DNA of 64,000 nt from Leptospira sp. B5-022 (GCF_000347035.1 NZ_ANIJ01000018.1:248001-312000), one strand, 5' to 3'. Counted from the first letter of the stretch, positions 40,031-50,651 are shown. The notes: generated by a model from the sequence alone, not told the origin. Numbers and translations: made by a program.

Positions 40031-42055
40031 ATGAACCCGAATCAAATTGTGAAGAAAATCCAACCCTACCTAATTTCGATCCTTCTGATCTATTCCGTTA
40101 TTTCTTGCGGAACCGTTGCCGAATATAAGATCGCATATAAAAAGCCGGAAGTAATCTCCAAAACCAGAGGACTGGTTGCGGGAATTTCCAAGGTGGACTT
40201 AACTCCTCCTCCCGGTTTACCTTTGGCAGGTTATTCCAAAATGGCCGAGACCGAAAAAGGTTTCCGTACCCGTCTTTATGCTAGGATTTTCTATATTAGG
40301 AAAGATGCAAATGAACCTGTTGTATTGATCCAAAGCGATCTTCTTTCCGGATCTCTGTTGATCCATCACTTGTTAGCGGAACGTTTGGCATCAAAAACGG
40401 ATATTTCCTTTGGTGGAATCGTATTTGCCGGGACACATACTCATTCGGCTCCAGCTAACTTTTACGATAATAATTTTTACAACGAGTTCGCTTCAAATAA
40501 ACCTGGATTCGATAAGGGTTGGACCGAGTTCGTACTGGATCGTTTGACGAGTGGAGTAGAAGAAGCTTACAAGTCAGCAAAGCCGGCTAAGATCGCATCC
40601 GGAAAAACAGCTATTTGGGGACTGACCAGAAATAGATCCTTGGATGCCTACCGCGCTAATAAAAATTCAGGATTTGAGGAATTAAAACCCGAGATCCAAT
40701 ACCAAGCAATCAATCCCGATCTAGTAATGATCCGTATCGATGCACAAGACAAAGACGGAAGATATAAACCTCTCGGGGCATTCTCCACATTCTCCGTACA
40801 TGGGACCACAGTTCCGGATTCCAACGATGTTGCAAACGCAGATGTGTTTGCTTACCCAACTCGGATTTTAGAAAAGAAGATACGTAAAGATTTTAAACCA
40901 AGCTGGGATCCGATCCATGCTCTGAACAATTCCACGCATGGGGACAACTCACCCGATTACCGCGAAGACATGCAAGGTTTCATCGAATCCCGAAGAATAG
41001 GAGAAGCAATCGGAGAAGAAGCGGCTAAACTTTTCGATTCCTTGCAAAATTCTTTAAGTACTGATGCGAATCTTTCCTTTAATACAAGAGAAGTAGATCT
41101 ATACGAAAACCAAAAGATAGGAGACGCTGAAATTTGTGATCGTCCTTATGTGGGAACCGCATTAACGGGTGGAGCGGAAGACGGACTTACACCGGTGCTG
41201 AACTGGTTGCCATTCTTTGCGGAAGGTTGGCCTCGTTGGTTTTTGACTGGCGGCTGCCAAGGTCATAAAAGGATCGTAGGTTTCAAATATCTGCAACCCA
41301 TCGTTTTACCTAAATCCAAATTCCCTCATAAACTCCTTTTGCAGTCCGTGAAAATTGCGGATACACTTCTTCTTCCTGTTCCTTTCGAAGTTACTAAAGA
41401 ATCCGGCAAAAGATTTGTGGATGAGGCATTAAAATCCAGTTCTCAACCGATCAAAAACGCATCCGTGATCAGTTGTGCAAACGGATATTTCGGTTATGTA
41501 ACTACTGCCGAAGAATATACCCGCCAACATTATGAAGGTGGTCATACTCTGTATGGTCCAGGCACTCAACCGTTCTTACAGGCACATCTTGCAGACTTGA
41601 CCAAAAATCTTCCTGCAGCAGGAGGAAAGGAATCTTTTCCTGCTTCTTGGAATTACGAATTGGATCGCTCCGATCGTTATCCTGAAACTGAAAAATCGGA
41701 AGGAGTAAGGGAATTGGTGGATTCTCCCGAGCTGATCTTAGCGGAAGAAAATCTGGAAAAACATTGGGTCTTCCGTTATAAAGATGTGGGTAGTTCTGAA
41801 ATTTCCTTACATGAATCCTTAATTTCTATTGAATACAAAGAAGGTGCTTCCGATTGGAAAGAATTAATTCAGGATGGAGAACCCGTAGACGATAAGGGAG
41901 TGGATATAGAAATCAGGAAAACTTCCAATTCCGGCAAAGGAATGGCAGTTTACCAAGTTCGTTGGTACAACCCGGAACAAAATGCAAAACGAAAATATAG
42001 ATTTGTAATCCATCCTCGTGCAGGCCAGGCCAAGTTCGTTTCTCCGGAATTCTGA
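40031..42055 (+). CDS. Neutral/alkaline ceramidase-like lipoprotein
   Basis: A 674-residue protein related to neutral ceramidases, which cleave the amide bond of ceramide. A lipobox (YSVISC, Cys near residue 26) suggests surface or periplasmic anchoring. The catalytic domain keeps expected motifs: SKVDLTPPPGLPLAGY, zinc-binding GTHTHSAP, SVHGTT, and the active-site Ser region HGDNSPDY (family form GDVSPN). A C-terminal domain (about 560-674) looks like the family's beta domain. GGAGGGGG precedes the ATG. Activity on ceramide is inferred from these motifs. Confidence 0.85.
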   Translation: MNPNQIVKKIQPYLISILLIYSVISCGTVAEYKIAYKKPEVISKTRGLVAGISKVDLTPPPGLPLAGYSKMAETEKGFRTRLYARIFYIRKDANEPVVLIQSDLLSGSLLIHHLLAERLASKTDISFGGIVFAGTHTHSAPANFYDNNFYNEFASNKPGFDKGWTEFVLDRLTSGVEEAYKSAKPAKIASGKTAIWGLTRNRSLDAYRANKNSGFEELKPEIQYQAINPDLVMIRIDAQDKDGRYKPLGAFSTFSVHGTTVPDSNDVANADVFAYPTRILEKKIRKDFKPSWDPIHALNNSTHGDNSPDYREDMQGFIESRRIGEAIGEEAAKLFDSLQNSLSTDANLSFNTREVDLYENQKIGDAEICDRPYVGTALTGGAEDGLTPVLNWLPFFAEGWPRWFLTGGCQGHKRIVGFKYLQPIVLPKSKFPHKLLLQSVKIADTLLLPVPFEVTKESGKRFVDEALKSSSQPIKNASVISCANGYFGYVTTAEEYTRQHYEGGHTLYGPGTQPFLQAHLADLTKNLPAAGGKESFPASWNYELDRSDRYPETEKSEGVRELVDSPELILAEENLEKHWVFRYKDVGSSEISLHESLISIEYKEGASDWKELIQDGEPVDDKGVDIEIRKTSNSGKGMAVYQVRWYNPEQNAKRKYRFVIHPRAGQAKFVSPEF

Positions 42056-42066
42056 TCAAATTTTTG

Positions 42067-42103
42067 ACTTTGCGTGAGGATTGGATCTTGCGCAAAGTTT
42101 TCC
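42067..42103 (+). terminator. Possible Rho-independent terminator
   Basis: Perfect 8-base inverted repeat ACTTTGCG (42067-42074) with CGCAAAGT (42091-42098), 16-base loop, then TTTTCC. It lies just after the ceramidase-like gene. Confidence 0.45.
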
Positions 42104-42154
42104 TCTCTCAACTTTTTCCCTTTCCCGGAGAATCGATTTTAAAAGGATATCTCT

Positions 42155-43378
42155 ATGGATTGGAAAATTTCCAAGTTTAAATCGGGCAAACCTCTCCGAT
42201 GGGAATTTCTAATTCCTCCCGGTTCTGCTAGAGAAACGGAAACTTTGCTTTCTCAAATTGTTTCCGATCCATTTCTTCCTAGAAATCATACTCCCGAGTT
42301 TAAGGTCTTTCCGGAGAAGTTCGTATTAGAAAAAACGAATTTTCGTCAAGCGTTGGAAGTATTAGTGAGAATTCCCTGGATCCGGGATTTTCGTTTGAAC
42401 CTGGGCAAATTCACTTTAGATGAAAAATTTACCTTCTCCGGTTTGATTGAAACTTTGAGAGAAAATGAAATTTTACCGGAAGGTTGGGGAATAAACTTCC
42501 ATCCGCAAGTGCGGGGAAGAAAAGAAATCTCCAGAGAAGAACTCCGTTCTTTTTGGGAAGAGTCGTATCCTGAATTCGGAGATCCAAATCCGAAGAACAC
42601 CGAACTAAACGCGCTTGCTCTGGGAGATAGTATTATACTTTCTTTAAGTTTAGCTGGCGCTCCTATTTTCCAAAGAGGAAATTTTAAACCTTTATCCAAA
42701 TCAGCGCCGGTCAGGGAAGATACTGCCGCCTTTCTTTTACATTTGTTAAAAAGGCAGATGCCGGAGCCGGATGCTGTTTTGGTACCTTTTGCCGGTTCGG
42801 GAACATTTATCTGGGAATCCGCTTCTTTACTTTTTAAATTAGGTTTCCCTCATTTGGATCGAGACTATATGTTCCAAGAGATGAGGGAATTCCCCTCACC
42901 TAGTTGGGAATTTTTGAAACGTAAGATCGGTCCGGAAGAAGGAAGTAAAAAACGCATATTTTGGTACAATGATTCCGAGCCCGAAATTTTTTCCTATCTA
43001 AACGATCGAAAAGAAGAATATCATAAATTTATAAAACACTTTCCGTTAAATCCGGAAAACCGATTTATTGGGATAGAAGGGGACTTCTTTTCCTTATCTC
43101 CAAGAGAAGTCTGGGAATCCGCAGGAAGACCCGAAAAGATCTGGATGCCTCTTAATCCACCTTACGGTTTGAGAATACAAAAAGGTTCCGATCTGGGATT
43201 GTACAGACGTATTGCGGAGACTCTAAAAGTTTGGTGGGAACTTCCGGGAGAAATTTCCGGTTTTATTCTTTGTCCTGATGAAGAGACCTGGTCCTCTTTT
43301 TTGAAAGGAATTCATTCCAAATTACAAACAGTTCATATTACCCACGGTGGCCTGGACCTTCGGGCGGTTTATTTTTGA
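42155..43378 (+). CDS. Putative class I SAM-dependent RNA methyltransferase
   Basis: A 407-residue protein laid out like RlmL/UPF0020 N2-guanine methyltransferases: an N-terminal THUMP-like region (about 1-130), a SAM-binding motif PFAGSGTFIWES, and the catalytic NPPY motif in MPLNPPYGLRI. The target, likely rRNA or tRNA, is not known. AAAGGAT precedes the ATG. Single gene, divergent in theme from its neighbours. Confidence 0.75.
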   Translation: MDWKISKFKSGKPLRWEFLIPPGSARETETLLSQIVSDPFLPRNHTPEFKVFPEKFVLEKTNFRQALEVLVRIPWIRDFRLNLGKFTLDEKFTFSGLIETLRENEILPEGWGINFHPQVRGRKEISREELRSFWEESYPEFGDPNPKNTELNALALGDSIILSLSLAGAPIFQRGNFKPLSKSAPVREDTAAFLLHLLKRQMPEPDAVLVPFAGSGTFIWESASLLFKLGFPHLDRDYMFQEMREFPSPSWEFLKRKIGPEEGSKKRIFWYNDSEPEIFSYLNDRKEEYHKFIKHFPLNPENRFIGIEGDFFSLSPREVWESAGRPEKIWMPLNPPYGLRIQKGSDLGLYRRIAETLKVWWELPGEISGFILCPDEETWSSFLKGIHSKLQTVHITHGGLDLRAVYF

Positions 43379-43457
43379 TTAAAGTAGAAGGGAATTTTCC
43401 TCCGTTCAGATCCGTTTTTTCCTTTTAGGATAGGAATTAAAAGAGCAGAATGCCCTC

Positions 43458-44486
43458 ATGATTCGCTCCGTTTATCGAGTCGATACCAAAGGTTCCTTAG
43501 ATTCTTTGGAAAGAAGAGAAGAGGAACTTCCACCTCCTGGGGACAATGAAGTCGCAGTAGAGATCCGTGCGATTGGTTTGAATTTTGCCGATATTTTCGC
43601 GATTCAAGGATTGTATAGTGCGACACCAAAAGGTTCTTTTATTCCGGGTTTGGAATATTCCGGTAAGGTAGTAGCTGTCGGTAAGAAAGTCAAAAATTTC
43701 AAGAAGAACGATAAGGTCATGGGAGTGACCCGATTCGGAGCATACGCGGATTATATAAATATTGATTCCAGATATATTTTTCCACTTCCACCCAAATGGA
43801 GTTTTGAGCAAGGGGCAGGGTTTTTAGTCCAAGGACTTACCGCATATTATGCTCTTCTTCCCTTAGGAGATCTCAGAAAAGGACAGAATGTTTTGATCCA
43901 TAGCGCAGCAGGAGGAGTCGGGATCTACGCCAATCGTATCGCTAAAAAATTCGGAGCTTGGACTTTGGGTTCTGTTGGAAACCATTCTAAAATTTCTCTA
44001 TTGGAGAAAGAAGGTTATGATGCTTGGATCATTCGATCTTCTCGCTTTCCGGAAGAGCTAAAAACTGCACTTGGTGGTAGGGAATTACATCTGGTGTTAG
44101 AATGTATTGGCGGTAAAATTTTTAAGGCGAGTTACGATGCTCTTTCTCCTATGGGTCGGATGGTGGTTTACGGCTCCGCTTCTTTTATGAGCCAAGGAGA
44201 TAAGGTGAATTGGCTGACTTTGGCTTGGAGATATTTGACCAGACCTAAAGTGGACACTTTAGAGATCGTATCCGACAATAAGGCTGTGATGGGATTCAAC
44301 TTGATCTGGTTGTATGAAAAAATCGACGAACTAACCGTTCATCTTAAAGCTCTTTTAAAATTAAATTTGGAACCACCTCATATCGGTTCCGTATATCCTT
44401 TTGTGGACCTTCCGGAAGCAGTCCGGCATTTCCAAACTGGAAATACTACTGGTAAAGTGGTGATTACTGTCGAATCCGGAAAATGA
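43458..44486 (+). CDS. Zinc-type alcohol dehydrogenase-like / quinone oxidoreductase (MDR)
   Basis: A 342-residue medium-chain reductase. Signature [14 protein letters not shown] (NADPH:quinone reductase / VAT-1 type), then [13 protein letters not shown], the cofactor-binding [20 protein letters not shown], and the substrate-region [10 protein letters not shown]. The Zn ligands of true alcohol dehydrogenases are absent, as usual for the quinone-reductase branch. The stop overlaps the start of the polyprenyl synthase by ATGA. Confidence 0.88.
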   Translation: MIRSVYRVDTKGSLDSLERREEELPPPGDNEVAVEIRAIGLNFADIFAIQGLYSATPKGSFIPGLEYSGKVVAVGKKVKNFKKNDKVMGVTRFGAYADYINIDSRYIFPLPPKWSFEQGAGFLVQGLTAYYALLPLGDLRKGQNVLIHSAAGGVGIYANRIAKKFGAWTLGSVGNHSKISLLEKEGYDAWIIRSSRFPEELKTALGGRELHLVLECIGGKIFKASYDALSPMGRMVVYGSASFMSQGDKVNWLTLAWRYLTRPKVDTLEIVSDNKAVMGFNLIWLYEKIDELTVHLKALLKLNLEPPHIGSVYPFVDLPEAVRHFQTGNTTGKVVITVESGK

Positions 44487-45421
44487 CAAACCGAACGGAA
44501 ACAAACGAACTTTCTTTACTACTACAACGTTCCAAGGATCGTTTCGAAAATTATTTAGAAGACGAAGTATATCCCCTTTTTAAAAAAGAATCCGCTCCTG
44601 AACTTGCGGCTGCAATGGAATATAGCCTGAGAGCCGGGGGAAAAAGATTAAGACCTATTCTTGCATTTGCTTCTTTTGGGAGGATAGATCAGGATTCTCT
44701 TTCGATTGGAGCTGCCTTAGAATTTGTCCATACCTATAGTTTGATCCATGATGATCTTCCTAGTATGGACGACGATGATTTTAGAAGAGGAAAACCTTCC
44801 CTTCATAAACAATTTTCGGAAGCTACGGCAATCCTTGCAGGAGATGCATTGCAGGCGTATGCGTTTGATTGGCTGACCCGAATCGTTTCTTCCGATAAAA
44901 ATTTGCATAAAGATTTGGTCGGAACTTTGGCAAAAGGCGCCGGGGCCGCCGGAATGGTCTCCGGACAAATGTATGATCTACTATTAGAAAGAAATCCTTC
45001 TTCTTTAATTGGGACAAAAGAAGAGCTTCTTTCTAAAACTCATCGATTGAAAACCGGAGCATTGATCCAAGCTTCCTTTTTGATGGGAAATCGTCTGCGA
45101 GAAGACTATAAAGAAAGAGAAGTAACCATCTCCGAATACGGTACAAAGTTAGGATTATTATTTCAGATCACGGATGATATTTTGGATATTGAAGGAACAA
45201 AAGAGGATTTGGGAAAAACTCCCGGCAAGGACGGAAAATCCGGAAAGATCACCTATCCTTCTTTGTATGGAATGGAAACTTGTAAACGGATGGTTTCCGA
45301 TCTGGTTTCAGAGTTGGAAGAATTAGGGACAGATCTGGATTCTTCTTCTAAAAACGAAACTTCCGAATTTCCTGAATTCTTTCAATCCTTACCTTCTAAC
45401 ATTGGCAAAAGAAAAAATTAG
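44483..45421 (+). CDS. ispA: Polyprenyl diphosphate synthase (IspA-like)
   Basis: Prenyl chain elongation enzyme, about 312 residues, likely making farnesyl or geranylgeranyl diphosphate. First Asp-rich motif [16 protein letters not shown] has the four-residue gap typical of bacterial type II FPP synthases; the second is [17 protein letters not shown] and the KTGALIQAS segment also fit. Chain length cannot be set from motifs alone. It overlaps the MDR gene by 4 bases and tlyA by 20 bases. Confidence 0.85.
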   Translation: MTNRTETNELSLLLQRSKDRFENYLEDEVYPLFKKESAPELAAAMEYSLRAGGKRLRPILAFASFGRIDQDSLSIGAALEFVHTYSLIHDDLPSMDDDDFRRGKPSLHKQFSEATAILAGDALQAYAFDWLTRIVSSDKNLHKDLVGTLAKGAGAAGMVSGQMYDLLLERNPSSLIGTKEELLSKTHRLKTGALIQASFLMGNRLREDYKEREVTISEYGTKLGLLFQITDDILDIEGTKEDLGKTPGKDGKSGKITYPSLYGMETCKRMVSDLVSELEELGTDLDSSSKNETSEFPEFFQSLPSNIGKRKN

Positions 45422-46184
45422 GCTAGATGATCTGCTCTTAAAAAAGGGTTTGGCTGAGGATATTTCCAAGGCTAGAAGTCTGATCTTATCCGGTTCCGTG
45501 CTCGTGAACGATAGAATGTCCGATAAGGTAGGCACTTTATTCGATGAATCCGTTGAGATCCGGATCAGAGAGATCATCCCGAAATATGTGAGTAGGGGAG
45601 CCTATAAACTCAAAGCTGCATTCAAAAAATGGAATATTTCCGTTCAGGGGAAACTCTGTATAGATTGGGGAGCTTCTACCGGAGGATTCACTCAAGTCCT
45701 TTTGGAAGAAGGTGCTGACTTAGTATTCGCTTTCGATGTGGGCTACGGACAGATGGCTTCCAAGATCGCAATGAACCCGAAGGTTTCCGTTCGAGATCGA
45801 TTTCATATCAGAGATACTAGTTGGGAATTATTGTCTTCTTTGTGGGTGGAAAAAACGGAGAAAAAGTTTCCGGACGAGATCTTTCTCGTTATGGACTTAA
45901 GTTTTATTTCTCTTCGTACTGTTCTTCCCGTTCTTACCGAGCTCAAAACTAAAAATCCTAACGTTCGTTGGAATATAGTCAGTCTATTTAAACCTCAATT
46001 CGAAACAGAGTCCAGAAATTTGGAGAGAGGAGTCTTAAGAGATCCTTGGATACGTTGGAAAACGATCCGTTCTTTTTTGCAGTTTCTGAAGAATGAAATT
46101 AAAGGTAAAAGAATAGGATTGGAAGATTCCCCGATTACCGGGAGAGATGGTAACCGGGAAATCTTGGTATACTGGACCCTTTAG
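45402..46184 (+). CDS. tlyA: TlyA-family rRNA 2'-O-methyltransferase
   Basis: A 260-residue protein with an N-terminal S4 RNA-binding domain (about 4-60: [19 protein letters not shown]) and an FtsJ-like methyltransferase domain (about 65-260) with SAM motif DWGASTGGFTQVLLEEGA and Lys/Asp residues of the K-D-K-E set. Mycobacterial TlyA methylates 16S and 23S rRNA; older annotations call it hemolysin A. Start is the TTG at 45402, within the end of ispA, so translation is coupled. Confidence 0.9.
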   Translation: MAKEKIRLDDLLLKKGLAEDISKARSLILSGSVLVNDRMSDKVGTLFDESVEIRIREIIPKYVSRGAYKLKAAFKKWNISVQGKLCIDWGASTGGFTQVLLEEGADLVFAFDVGYGQMASKIAMNPKVSVRDRFHIRDTSWELLSSLWVEKTEKKFPDEIFLVMDLSFISLRTVLPVLTELKTKNPNVRWNIVSLFKPQFETESRNLERGVLRDPWIRWKTIRSFLQFLKNEIKGKRIGLEDSPITGRDGNREILVYWTL

Positions 46185-46185
46185 C

Positions 46186-47763
46186 TTAACCGAAGGTCGC
46201 GTCTAGAACCATGGAGACTCTGGAGCCTATCCCCGGTTTTTTTGCTTTTCCGTCCGCACGAACGAATTCGTAATCGTTAGGACGAAGGAAGAACGTCCTA
46301 GCCTTAAATTCGAAAGTGAATCCAGGCCAAAGAGTGGTGTTTCTACCCGAGCTAGTATTATACCAGCTTACACATCCCCCGGTCAACCAAACGGATTTAC
46401 CTAGGCGTTTTTGGATCTCCGCATTATATCGATCCTGAACGTCTTTACGAACATCTATAAACTTTATGTTTTTATTAAGTAGATAACGAATTCCTTGTAA
46501 CGCATATTGCACTTGGGATTCTATCATCAGGATCATCGAACTATGTCCTAAACCGGTATTCGGGCCAACGATCATGAATAGATTCGGAAAACCGGATACT
46601 GTCGTTCCTAAGTATGCTTCCGCACCGTCTTCCCAAACATCCGCTAAAAGTTTTCCGTCTCTCCCTCTGATCTCAAAAGGGGAAACCGCTTCTGCCGCTT
46701 GGAAACCGGTGGCAAAAACGATGGCATCTACCTTATGTTCTACCCCGTCCTTTGTTCTTACTCCGGAAGCGGTGATTTCTTCTATACCTTCGGTAATTAA
46801 TTCCACATTCTCTCTGTTCAACGCAGGGTAATAGTCGTTGGAAAGGAGGATACGTTTACACCCGATCGTATAATTCGGAGTTAGCTTTTTCTTAAGTTCT
46901 TCGTTATGAATACTTTTATTGATAAAACTTTTAGCGAATTTCTCGAAAATTTTCATCAGCTTAGGATTGATTGCAAATGCCAATACTCCTATTTCGTTTA
47001 TCCAATAGATCACTTTTCTAAACAACCATCTTAACGGGGGAATAAATTTGAAGATCCCTTTTACGGAACCGGAGATATTGCTGTCCGGTTTTGGGATGAT
47101 CCAAGCTGGAGTTCTTTGGAAAAGTTTTAATCTTCCTACAATAGGTGCGATAGCAGGAACGATCTGAATTGCACTTGCTCCAGTTCCGATCACCGCTACC
47201 TTCTTCCCTTGGAGATTATAGCTATGATCCCATTGGGCGGAGTGAAATTTCGCTCCTTGAAACGTATTGATTCCTTTGATATTCGGAAGAACGGGTCTAC
47301 TTAAACCACCTGTGCCACTTACCACTGATTTTGCTTTATAGGATTTCCCACTTGCAGTGTTAATTTCCCAAAGGCCTGCCTTTTCATCGAAAAAAGCGCC
47401 ACTCACTTCCGAATTTGTGCGGATGAAAGGGCGAATTCCAAATCGATCCGTGCATTCGTTCATGTAGTTTAGGATTTCTTCTTGGGGGCCGAAAAGTCGG
47501 GACCAATCCGATTTGGGCGCAAAAGAAAAGGAATATAAATGGGACTGAACATCGCAAGCAGCTCCCGGATAGGTATTGTCTCTCCAGGTTCCTCCGATCC
47601 CATTTCCTTTCTCCAAAATAACAAACGATTCTATTCCGGCTTGTTTCAAACGGATTCCCATACAAAGTCCCGCGAATCCGGTCCCAATGATGACTACATC
47701 ATATACCTTTTCCGCTTGGGAGTTCTGATTGAGGCTCGGTCTTTCTAACGTCTGAGCTACCAT
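46186..47763 (-). CDS. Baeyer-Villiger-type flavin monooxygenase
   Basis: A 525-residue FAD/NADPH enzyme. Two Rossmann motifs (GTGFAGLCMGIRLK and IGTGASAIQIVPAI) flank the Baeyer-Villiger fingerprint FQGAKFHSAQW (FxGxxxHxxxW, ending in W instead of the fuller WP/D). RTPAWIIPKPD and FATGFQAAEAVSP also fit. It likely oxidises a ketone or similar lipophilic substrate. The leader at 47791-47805 holds a palindrome next to the ribosome binding site, suggesting local control. Convergent with tlyA. Confidence 0.9.
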   Translation of the reverse strand: MVAQTLERPSLNQNSQAEKVYDVVIIGTGFAGLCMGIRLKQAGIESFVILEKGNGIGGTWRDNTYPGAACDVQSHLYSFSFAPKSDWSRLFGPQEEILNYMNECTDRFGIRPFIRTNSEVSGAFFDEKAGLWEINTASGKSYKAKSVVSGTGGLSRPVLPNIKGINTFQGAKFHSAQWDHSYNLQGKKVAVIGTGASAIQIVPAIAPIVGRLKLFQRTPAWIIPKPDSNISGSVKGIFKFIPPLRWLFRKVIYWINEIGVLAFAINPKLMKIFEKFAKSFINKSIHNEELKKKLTPNYTIGCKRILLSNDYYPALNRENVELITEGIEEITASGVRTKDGVEHKVDAIVFATGFQAAEAVSPFEIRGRDGKLLADVWEDGAEAYLGTTVSGFPNLFMIVGPNTGLGHSSMILMIESQVQYALQGIRYLLNKNIKFIDVRKDVQDRYNAEIQKRLGKSVWLTGGCVSWYNTSSGRNTTLWPGFTFEFKARTFFLRPNDYEFVRADGKAKKPGIGSRVSMVLDATFG

Positions 47764-47790
47764 TCTTCTTCTCTCCTCTAAACAATGTTT

Positions 47791-47805
47791 CCGGAGTTTC
47801 TCCGG
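47791..47805. promoter_or_regulatory. Palindrome upstream of the monooxygenase gene (possible operator)
   Basis: CCGGAG-TTT-CTCCGG with partly symmetric flanks (AACAA left, TTGTT right), located 28 bases before the start codon on the minus strand. No gene on either strand ends here, so it is not a plain terminator. A repressor site or RNA hairpin are both possible. Confidence 0.45.
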
Positions 47806-48059
47806 TGTTTTGTTGGAAATATAGAATACTCGTTTTTTTGGAAAGGATCGTCCGATCTTAGAATTTGATACTGGGAAATGCTAATAAATTCCGGAATCAG
47901 TAAGGAATTTCATTCTGATTGTATTCTCAGTTTTCTTTTGGAATCAATATTCCGGCATAGAACCTTTCAATCTTGCAAAAAGTGCGAACCACTTTTCCTC
48001 TTTCTAACCCGTTCTTCTAAAGCAATGCGCTTGAAAATCAACTACAGGATGAATAGATT

Positions 48060-48461
48060 ATGACTGAACCAATACTATTAGTTCCCAAAGCACTTAGGAA
48101 CAGTTTAGGCGAGGAAGGTGCAGAGGCTCTTGTTAGTCTTTTAAATCAAGCCAATTCGGGAGGAAAAAAGTTTATGGAAGAATTCGTTTCAGAAAGATTT
48201 GAAAGAAGACTAATGGAAGAGACCGGCAAGCTTCGTTTAGAATTAAAGGAAGAAACCGGAAAATTATGGATTGCTATTTCAGAACTTAGAGCAGAAATGC
48301 ACGCGGGTTTTGCGGGCATCCAAGAACAATTCAAAGAAGTATATAAAGAGATCGCAAATATTCATAAATCAATCGCTTCTCAAACGAGATGGATGGTTGC
48401 GGTGATCATTGCCTCCGTGCTTCCTATCTACCTGGGTTTAGCAAAACTGATCTTTCAATAA
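48060..48461 (+). CDS. Coiled-coil protein with C-terminal membrane helix (DUF1640-like)
   Basis: A 133-residue protein: short N-terminal domain (ALRNSLGEEGAEALVSLLN), a long Glu/Lys/Leu heptad region (about 40-105) and one C-terminal transmembrane helix (WMVAVIIASVLPIYLGLAKLIF). This is the layout of DUF1640-type proteins, of which Leptospira genomes carry several. Function unknown. It is convergent with fcpA, and the two share a terminator. Confidence 0.65.
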   Translation: MTEPILLVPKALRNSLGEEGAEALVSLLNQANSGGKKFMEEFVSERFERRLMEETGKLRLELKEETGKLWIAISELRAEMHAGFAGIQEQFKEVYKEIANIHKSIASQTRWMVAVIIASVLPIYLGLAKLIFQ

Positions 48462-48483
48462 TTTTAGAATTCATTTTGAAATA

Positions 48484-48520
48484 AAAAAACCCCGGGTTTC
48501 AAAGCCGGGGTTTTTTCCTA
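48484..48520. terminator. Bidirectional Rho-independent terminator
   Basis: AACCCCGG-GTTTCAAAG-CCGGGGTT type hairpin with an A run before and a T run after. It can end both the coiled-coil gene on the plus strand and fcpA on the minus strand. Confidence 0.88.
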
Positions 48521-48541
48521 CATTGAAATGAAAAGATAGGA

Positions 48542-49453
<912 letters not shown>

Positions 49454-49495
49454 AGTGCTCACACCTGTGCCTTCTCTTTCAAAGATAGGATTTAG

Positions 49496-49518
49496 AAAAA
49501 GGACGGCAAAGTCCTTTT
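49496..49518 (-). promoter_or_regulatory. Terminator-like hairpin in the fcpA leader
   Basis: On the minus strand AAAAGGAC-TTTGCC-GTCCTTTTT, about 45 bases before the fcpA start. No gene ends here on that strand, so it may be an attenuator or a protective 5' hairpin. Confidence 0.5.
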
Positions 49519-49627
49519 CTTCTGTTTAACTATCGGTCAGGGACCTTTAGATATAAACCTGGATTAGAAAAAATTTCCCATTTTTCCTATACAAGGGACA
49601 TAAACGAGAATCTTTTTACAATATCCA

Positions 49628-49655
49628 TTAGCGAAATTCTATCCTTTTTCGCTAA
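49628..49655. promoter_or_regulatory. Perfect 9-base inverted repeat, possible operator
   Basis: TTAGCGAAA (49628-49636) and TTTCGCTAA (49647-49655) with a 10-base spacer, in the region between two divergent genes. This is the size of a dimeric repressor site. Confidence 0.55.
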
Positions 49656-49805
49656 TTTTGTACCCTAAATCCGTTCAAAGTACTCCTCCAGGATCTAGCT
49701 TAAAGCAGAACTTGTCAGCAGATTTTTAGGAATTCCTAGGAAATGATATGGTCTTAGATTTCTTTCTTTCTATTACTTCCCTTTCTTTCAGTCTGGATCT
49801 AGACC

Positions 49806-50651
49806 ATGAATTTAAAGAATTTAACCCCGATCCGAGAAGGTTCTCCCAGTTGTAAATTCTGCGCGGGAGTCGGATTCCTTTTGGAAGAGAATGTAAAGAA
49901 TTCCAGCTCCGGAGTCCTGCTACTTTGTTCCTGTGTGGGAGAATCCTGCCCTTGCGGCGGCAAGGCTCCCTATATGGTCTATGACGAAAGCCAAAATAGG
50001 ATGCTACCTTGCGTCTGTCATAACGCTAGAATGGAACTGGGCAAAGTAGAGTATTTGGTAAAGAAGGCGGGGATTCCTGCGAGATATAAATACAGAACCC
50101 TGGATCGGATGGACACCACCGAACTTTCTTTCTTGGCGGCTCATGACTGGGCAAATGATATCGTAGTAAAGTGGAAAGAAAGAGAAAGAGCCCAACAAGG
50201 TCTTTATCTTTGGGGTGGAACCGGTTCCGGAAAAACATTATTAGCCTGTGCCATTTTGAACGAACTCATTCTTCGTTACGGTTTGGAATGTAAATATGCA
50301 AAGATCAATCGTGACTTTCTTTCCACAATCCGGGACAGTTATCAAAAAGAAAGTGAACTCCATGGAATGGAGCAAACCATTAAGAAACAATTCACCGATG
50401 TGGAAGTTTTGGTTTTAGACGACTTCGGAGCAAATAAGGAATCCGATTGGGCAAATTCTCAGTTATACGATCTAATAGATGCAAGATACGAGGAGGAGAA
50501 GGTAACTATTCTCACTTCGAATATTCCTCCAACCGATTGGAAGGACAAAGCGGAAGGAAGGATTTTTTCCAGACTCATGGAGATGGCAAAACAAATCCAT
50601 TTGGATTGTCCGGATTATCGTCTAAGTCATAGCGCTTTCGGGACTCATTGA
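49806..50651 (+). CDS. DnaC-like AAA+ ATPase with Cys-rich N-terminus
   Basis: A 281-residue protein. Residues about 18-80 contain four Cys clusters (CKFC, CSC, CPCGG, CVC), likely zinc-binding. The C-terminal AAA+ domain has Walker A GGTGSGKTLLACAIL, Walker B VLVLDDFGA and TSNIPP (sensor 1). This matches DnaC/DnaI helicase-loader relatives; loading DnaB is inferred. No istA-like transposase is near, so it is not an IS21 IstB. The stop overlaps the folK start (TGATG). Confidence 0.8.
   Translation: MNLKNLTPIREGSPSCKFCAGVGFLLEENVKNSSSGVLLLCSCVGESCPCGGKAPYMVYDESQNRMLPCVCHNARMELGKVEYLVKKAGIPARYKYRTLDRMDTTELSFLAAHDWANDIVVKWKERERAQQGLYLWGGTGSGKTLLACAILNELILRYGLECKYAKINRDFLSTIRDSYQKESELHGMEQTIKKQFTDVEVLVLDDFGANKESDWANSQLYDLIDARYEEEKVTILTSNIPPTDWKDKAEGRIFSRLMEMAKQIHLDCPDYRLSHSAFGTH

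Larger units (their letters stand above)
49454..49805. other. fcpA / DnaC-like intergenic region
   Basis: About 350 bases without a gene between divergent fcpA and the DnaC-like gene. It must hold both promoters. Two structures stand out: a hairpin at 49496-49518 in the fcpA leader and a perfect dyad at 49628-49655. I could not pick a clear -35/-10 pair for fcpA. Confidence 0.6.

Noticed and set aside
49806..50651. IS21 helper gene istB
   Set aside because: No istA, inverted repeats or target duplication nearby; the Cys-rich N-terminus and operon with folK and panB fit a chromosomal DnaC-like gene.
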